Positions 60,271-64,000 of a stretch of DNA of 64,000 nt are shown here, one piece after another. The notes under the pieces are model-generated. The model saw nothing but the letters and a program-made list of their open reading frames with translations, ran no database searches and had not been told where the DNA came from. This DNA is from Eulemur rufifrons (lineage: Eukaryota; Chordata; Mammalia; Primates; Lemuridae). Numbering within the stretch: the stretch's first letter is position 1; the number at the start of each line of letters is the position of its first letter. The translations under genes were made by a program, and so were the position numbers. The stretch lies in the NCBI RefSeq assembly GCF_041146395.1, contig NC_090989.1, forward strand, positions 242,410,843 through 242,474,842. The letters are read 5' to 3'.

Positions 60271-61861
60271 AATTTAACAATGAGCAGCATTAAGGCTCTG
60301 TAACTGAAACGTATGATTTTTAAAACATTTATAATTTAGATGATAAACTCATTTTTTATTGGAAGATGGCACTACACCACACAACCTTGTGCTTCATATT
60401 TATAGACGGAGACGGCTGCAGGTCTGAAACAACTTCAGCTGTGTCTCTTCCTAGCTGTGCTCTCATAGTTGTACTATGTTATTTACACTTACTTGCTCAG
60501 AAGAATGGGTCAACTCTATAAAGCGTGATTTTTGAAATTTCCACTTGGGGGCGCTGTCTACTTCTGTGCAAATTGAAATACCACAAATGTCCAGTTACAC
60601 AAGGAACCTTTTTCAGGAGCTCAATTTAACTTGTACCATATTTTCAATTTATTCTGGTGACGTGTTAGCTTTCCTTATTGATTGGTGCCTCAGGTGTATG
60701 CCATCCTTACTTGTGCTGAGCACTTTATATTAGACATTTCATTACATTTCATTAATCCTCTCAAATATCTTGAGAATACTTATCCCAATTTATAAATGAG
60801 TAAATAGCCTAAGAAAAGTTAAGTAATTTTCCCAAGTTGTGCTAACAGTATGTGATATAAAACCTAGACTTAAGTCTGGATCAATCTAACTATAAAATTA
60901 GTTTATATCTAGTTTACATTTTTCCATGCTGTTTCTCTTTCTTTTATATATATATGTATATGTATATACACACACACACACTATAGACGCACATTTATAT
61001 ATGTGTGCATATATGCACATGTATATATACAAATTTATATATGTCTGTGTGTATGTGTATATGCATATATGTGCATGTGTATGCATATTTATATATATAA
61101 TTATAAATGTAGATTTATAATGCAGTAGGCAAATATATATCTTTAAATATTATATGTGAATATTATTTTTATATAATATATAAATGCTTAATTGGAGAAG
61201 GACAGAAGATATTTTTGTGTGTAATATTATATGTAAATATTACATATAAAAATAGTTGCCCACTAAATTGTAAAATTATATTTAGATTATATTTTAAAAC
61301 AAGTCCAAATCAAATATCTTAGTGAAGAAAACACACAGATACAACTGTTTGCCTGCAGAGGAAATTCTGTTTTCTTTCTGTATAATGTAATAAATGTGCT
61401 AAAGCAGAGCCAGCATGCCCAACTGTTGTATCACATTGGCAAGCTATAATAAAACACCAAATTACTGTCAAGAGACAAAATACAGTTTTGTTGTTACCAA
61501 GAGTTGCTTTAACTAAAAGGAAAGCACCTCAGCACATTTAATAGGTAACTCCCCCCTTCTATTTCTTAAAAAATTGAATTAGGTAAAGACTACATTATTA
61601 TTTGCATTTATAGGGAATCAATTCCCTGAGCACATTAAGCCACTAATTTACATAAAGTTACTAGTTTCCAACATAAGGAAAAGCAAAAGAGATAGTATAC
61701 ATTATTATTCCAATTATGTGTAAATATATAAATATTCCTCCAAGTAACTCCATTGGTGTTTGCTACACTGCCCCCTTTTCAAATGGTATCCATATGTGAT
61801 GCACTTTTTTCAAACTTTCAAACGTGAGTGATCTTATGAACAGAAAGATAACTGAAACATA
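60271..61861. other. Unassigned DNA with a MIR and a large microsatellite
   Basis: Reverse MIR at about 60725-60875 ('gcctaagaaaagttaagtaa'). A compound TA/CA/TG microsatellite spans 60945-61108. The remainder is AT-rich with no gene seen. Confidence 0.6.
60541..60557 (+). promoter_or_regulatory. CTCF-like motif
   Basis: CCACTTGGGGGCGCTGT matches the extended CTCF consensus on the + strand with one core mismatch (T for A). It lies in non-repeat sequence between an L1 5' fragment and a MIR. With the minus-strand site at 50881 it makes a divergent pair. Confidence 0.4.
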
Positions 61862-63135
61862 CACTGGGGAAAAGAATCCTTATTCAATAAATGATGCTGG
61901 GAAAATTGGATAGCCACATGTAGAAGACAAAACAGGATCCACACCTTTCACCTCTCACAAAAATCAACTCACGGTGGATAACAGACTTAAACCTAAGGCA
62001 TGAAACCTTAAGAATTCTGGAAGAAAATGTTGGGTAGACTCTTACAGACATCAGTCTAGGTAAAGAATTTATGAACAAGACCCCCAAAGCAATCATAGCA
62101 GCAACAAAAATAAACAAATGGGACATGATCAAATTAAAAAGCTTCTGCACAGCCAAGGAAACTATCATTAGAGTGAATAGACAACCTACAGAATGGGAGA
62201 AAATATTTGCTTTCTACACATCCGATACAGGACTAATAACAAGAATCTATATAGAACTTAAGAAAATACACAAGAAAAAAATCAAACAACCCCATTAATA
62301 ATGGACAAAGGACATGAACAGAAACTTTTCAAAAGAAGACAGAATAATGGCCAGCAAACATATAAAAAGTGCTCAACATCTCTAATCATTAGGGAAATGC
62401 AAATCAAAACTACAGTGAGATATCACCTAACTCCAGTGAGAATGGCCTCTATCAAAAAATCCCAAAATAACAAATGCTGGCGTAGATGTGGAGAGATTGG
62501 AACACTCTTATGCTGCTGGTGGGACTGTAAATTAGTACAACCCTTATGGAAAGTAATTTGGAGATACCTCAAAGAGCTAAAAATAGAAATATCATTTGAT
62601 CCAGCAATCCCACTCCTAGGCATCTACCCAAACGAAAAAAAGACTTTCTATAATAAAGACATTTGCACTCGAATGTTTATAGCAGCACAATTTACAATTG
62701 CAAAGATGTAGAAACAACCCAAATGCCCATCAATACATGAGTGGATTAATAAAATGTGGTATATGTATACCATGGAATACTACTCAACTACAAAAAACAG
62801 TGTTGAACTAGCACTCTTATGTTATCCTGGATAGAGATTGAGCCCATCCTTCGAAGTGAGGTATCACAATGATGGAAAAACATGAACCAGATGTACGCAC
62901 CATCAAATTGGTACTAATTGATCAACACTAAGGTGCTCACTTGGTAGTAATACTCACTGAGTGCCAGTCAGGTGAGGGGTAGAGGGAGTGGAAGGGTAAA
63001 CCCACAGCTAATGGAAACGGGGTGCACTGTATGAGGGAAAGACATCCTTGTAGCCCTGGCTTGAGCGAGGCAAACACATTTCATATAACCAAAATGTTTG
63101 TACTCCCATAGTACTCTGAATTAAAAAGAAAAAAC
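61862..63135 (+). mobile_element. L1 3' end (ORF2 C-terminus and 3'UTR), strepsirrhine type (copy D)
   Basis: 5'-truncated L1 from 'gggaaaagaatccttattca' through ORF2 C-terminal text (frames at 62071-62298 and 62301-62711, the latter with [11 protein letters not shown]) to a 3'UTR ending 'tgtactcccatagtactctg' and an A-rich tail. A frameshift separates the two ORF2 pieces. Confidence 0.9.
62071..62711 (+). pseudogene. L1 ORF2 C-terminal remnant, frameshifted
   Basis: Two pieces in different frames: [20 protein letters not shown] and [20 protein letters not shown], both characteristic of the ORF2p C-terminal region. A stop and frame change near 62298 break it. No catalytic domain is present. 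Confidence 0.9.
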
Positions 63136-63140
63136 AACCA

Positions 63141-63385
63141 CCACATGTATTCACCATCAAATTGGTGTTAACTGATCAACAGTTAAGTGCACATACAGTA
63201 ATAACATTCATTGGGTGTCTGGCAGATGGGAGGGAGGTGGAGGGGATGGGTACACATCTAATGGGTGCAGTGCACACTATCTGGGGGATGGACATGCTTG
63301 AAGCTCTGCCTCAGGTGGGCCAAAGGCAATATATTTAACTTAAACATTTGTACCCCTGTAATAAGCTGAAATAAAAAAATAAAAA
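63141..63385 (+). mobile_element. L1 3'UTR fragment directly behind the previous one (copy E)
   Basis: Restarts with 'caccatcaaattggtgttaa', which is paralogous to 'caccatcaaattggtactaa' at 62900, and ends 'tgtacccctgtaataagctg' plus an A-rich tail. It is a separate, diverged L1 3' end in the same orientation. Confidence 0.85.
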
Positions 63386-63407
63386 GAATCACTAGATCAA
63401 TCTAAAT

Positions 63408-63582
63408 CAGTGATCCTTAGCTGTGATTGTACATTAGCCTCACCAAGGGAACTTTCAAGATCGCCATGACCATGACACACCTAAGACCAATTAAGTCACA
63501 AATCTTAGGGCTTAGACACCAGAAATCAATAATGTTTAAATGTCTCCAGGTGGTAATAATGAGTGGCCAAGGGTGAAAACTG
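63408..63582 (+). mobile_element. MER5A-type DNA transposon
   Basis: Starts CAGTGATCCTTAGCTGTG, contains 'gtacattagcctcaccaagg' and 'aagaccaattaagtcacaaa' and ends 'caagggtgaaaactg', matching the inverted ends of MER5. Confidence 0.7.
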
Positions 63583-64000
63583 TTCTTTTCTGTGCCATCT
63601 TTAGCATATCTGAGAGTGCCACCACCTGCATTTCTAGTCTTTTGTTATGCATTAATATCATTCCAATAATATTTAAAAGGATTGAGGAAAGAACATTTAT
63701 TTCCTTCTACAAAGATGGCTTGGGTAAGCAGGACTATGTCAGGTGCGTGGTCATAAGTGTTTGCTGTGGTCTTGTGGCCTTGTAAAAAAATTGCACATCT
63801 TTATTCTATGCTTTGAATGGCAAAATTAAATAATTAATCTTTCACTTACCCAGCAAAATAAATAATGTTTATAAAAGCCAAAAAAATAAAAGAAAGATAA
63901 CTAAGAAAAGCATCAAAATAATTTTCTTTTGAGCTTTGTGTAAGTGATCACTTTTTCATCACAATCAATAGAAAGCAACTATTAGATGGCTGTTGTGTCT
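63583..64000. other. Unassigned AT-rich DNA
   Basis: No gene or clear repeat up to the window edge. Confidence 0.45.

Noticed and set aside
58366..63135. The L1 5' piece and the L1 3' piece as one split element
   Set aside because: The 1.6 kb between them holds a MIR and other non-L1 DNA, and ORF1/ORF2 middle parts are absent, so a simple interruption does not explain them; they are better read as separate copies.

Overview
This is nuclear DNA from a mammal, almost certainly a strepsirrhine primate and most likely a lemur. The reasons are a polymorphism-grade Alu at 8488-8806 whose right arm has the lemur-type ending, and repeated L1 3' ends of the strepsirrhine type, ending in a 'tacccccataatatgctgaaataaa'-like tail that starts 'tgtacccccataatatgctg'. 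There is one real protein-coding gene, DMRTA1, on the + strand. Its exon 1 sits in a CpG island (about 42140-43325), its single intron runs 43230-46422, and exon 2 ends at 47270 with a poly(A) signal at 47513. In human the orthologue lies in a gene-poor part of 9p21, and the window has the matching look: AT-rich, one gene, many old repeats.

Layout. 1-7650: AT-rich DNA with scattered MIR, MER5A, MER20-like and L2 remnants, an old L1 3' end and a very short young L1 stub. 7650-10020: an ancient L1/HAL1-like stretch split by the Alu. 11090-14840: a complex nest in which an old antisense L1 carries one arm of a local inverted duplication and a Tigger1 DNA transposon, which itself holds a short L1 stub. 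15650-17060: L2 remnants and a 100-bp L1 stub with a clear target-site duplication. 20905-27075: antisense L1 5' halves, one of them 5'UTR only and bracketed by 12-bp direct repeats. 27080-41275: AT-rich, repeat-poor DNA with a few MIR/L2/L1 fragments. 41278-41607: a complete MER1 with an 8-bp duplication. 42140-47540: DMRTA1. 47540-51290: downstream DNA with MIR/L2 fragments and two CTCF-like motifs. 51300-56390: an antisense ERVL-type endogenous retrovirus remnant, broken by a second MER1. 57140-63385: an old L1 ORF2 fragment, an L1 5' end lacking its 3' part, and two tandem L1 3' ends. 63408-63582: a MER5A.

How it works together. Only DMRTA1 has an inferred cellular function: a DM-domain (zinc-binding, minor-groove DNA-binding) transcription factor with a C-terminal DMA domain. 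Everything else is repeat history or possible regulatory DNA. No RNA gene, CRISPR or previously undescribed system could be supported. The strongest odd signals are the set of L1 copies that keep the 5' end but lack the 3' end, a two-unit repeat shared by two L1 5'UTRs, a 190-bp inverted duplication, and CTCF-like motifs around the gene's 3' side. All repeat names are from remembered consensus features; no database search was run.
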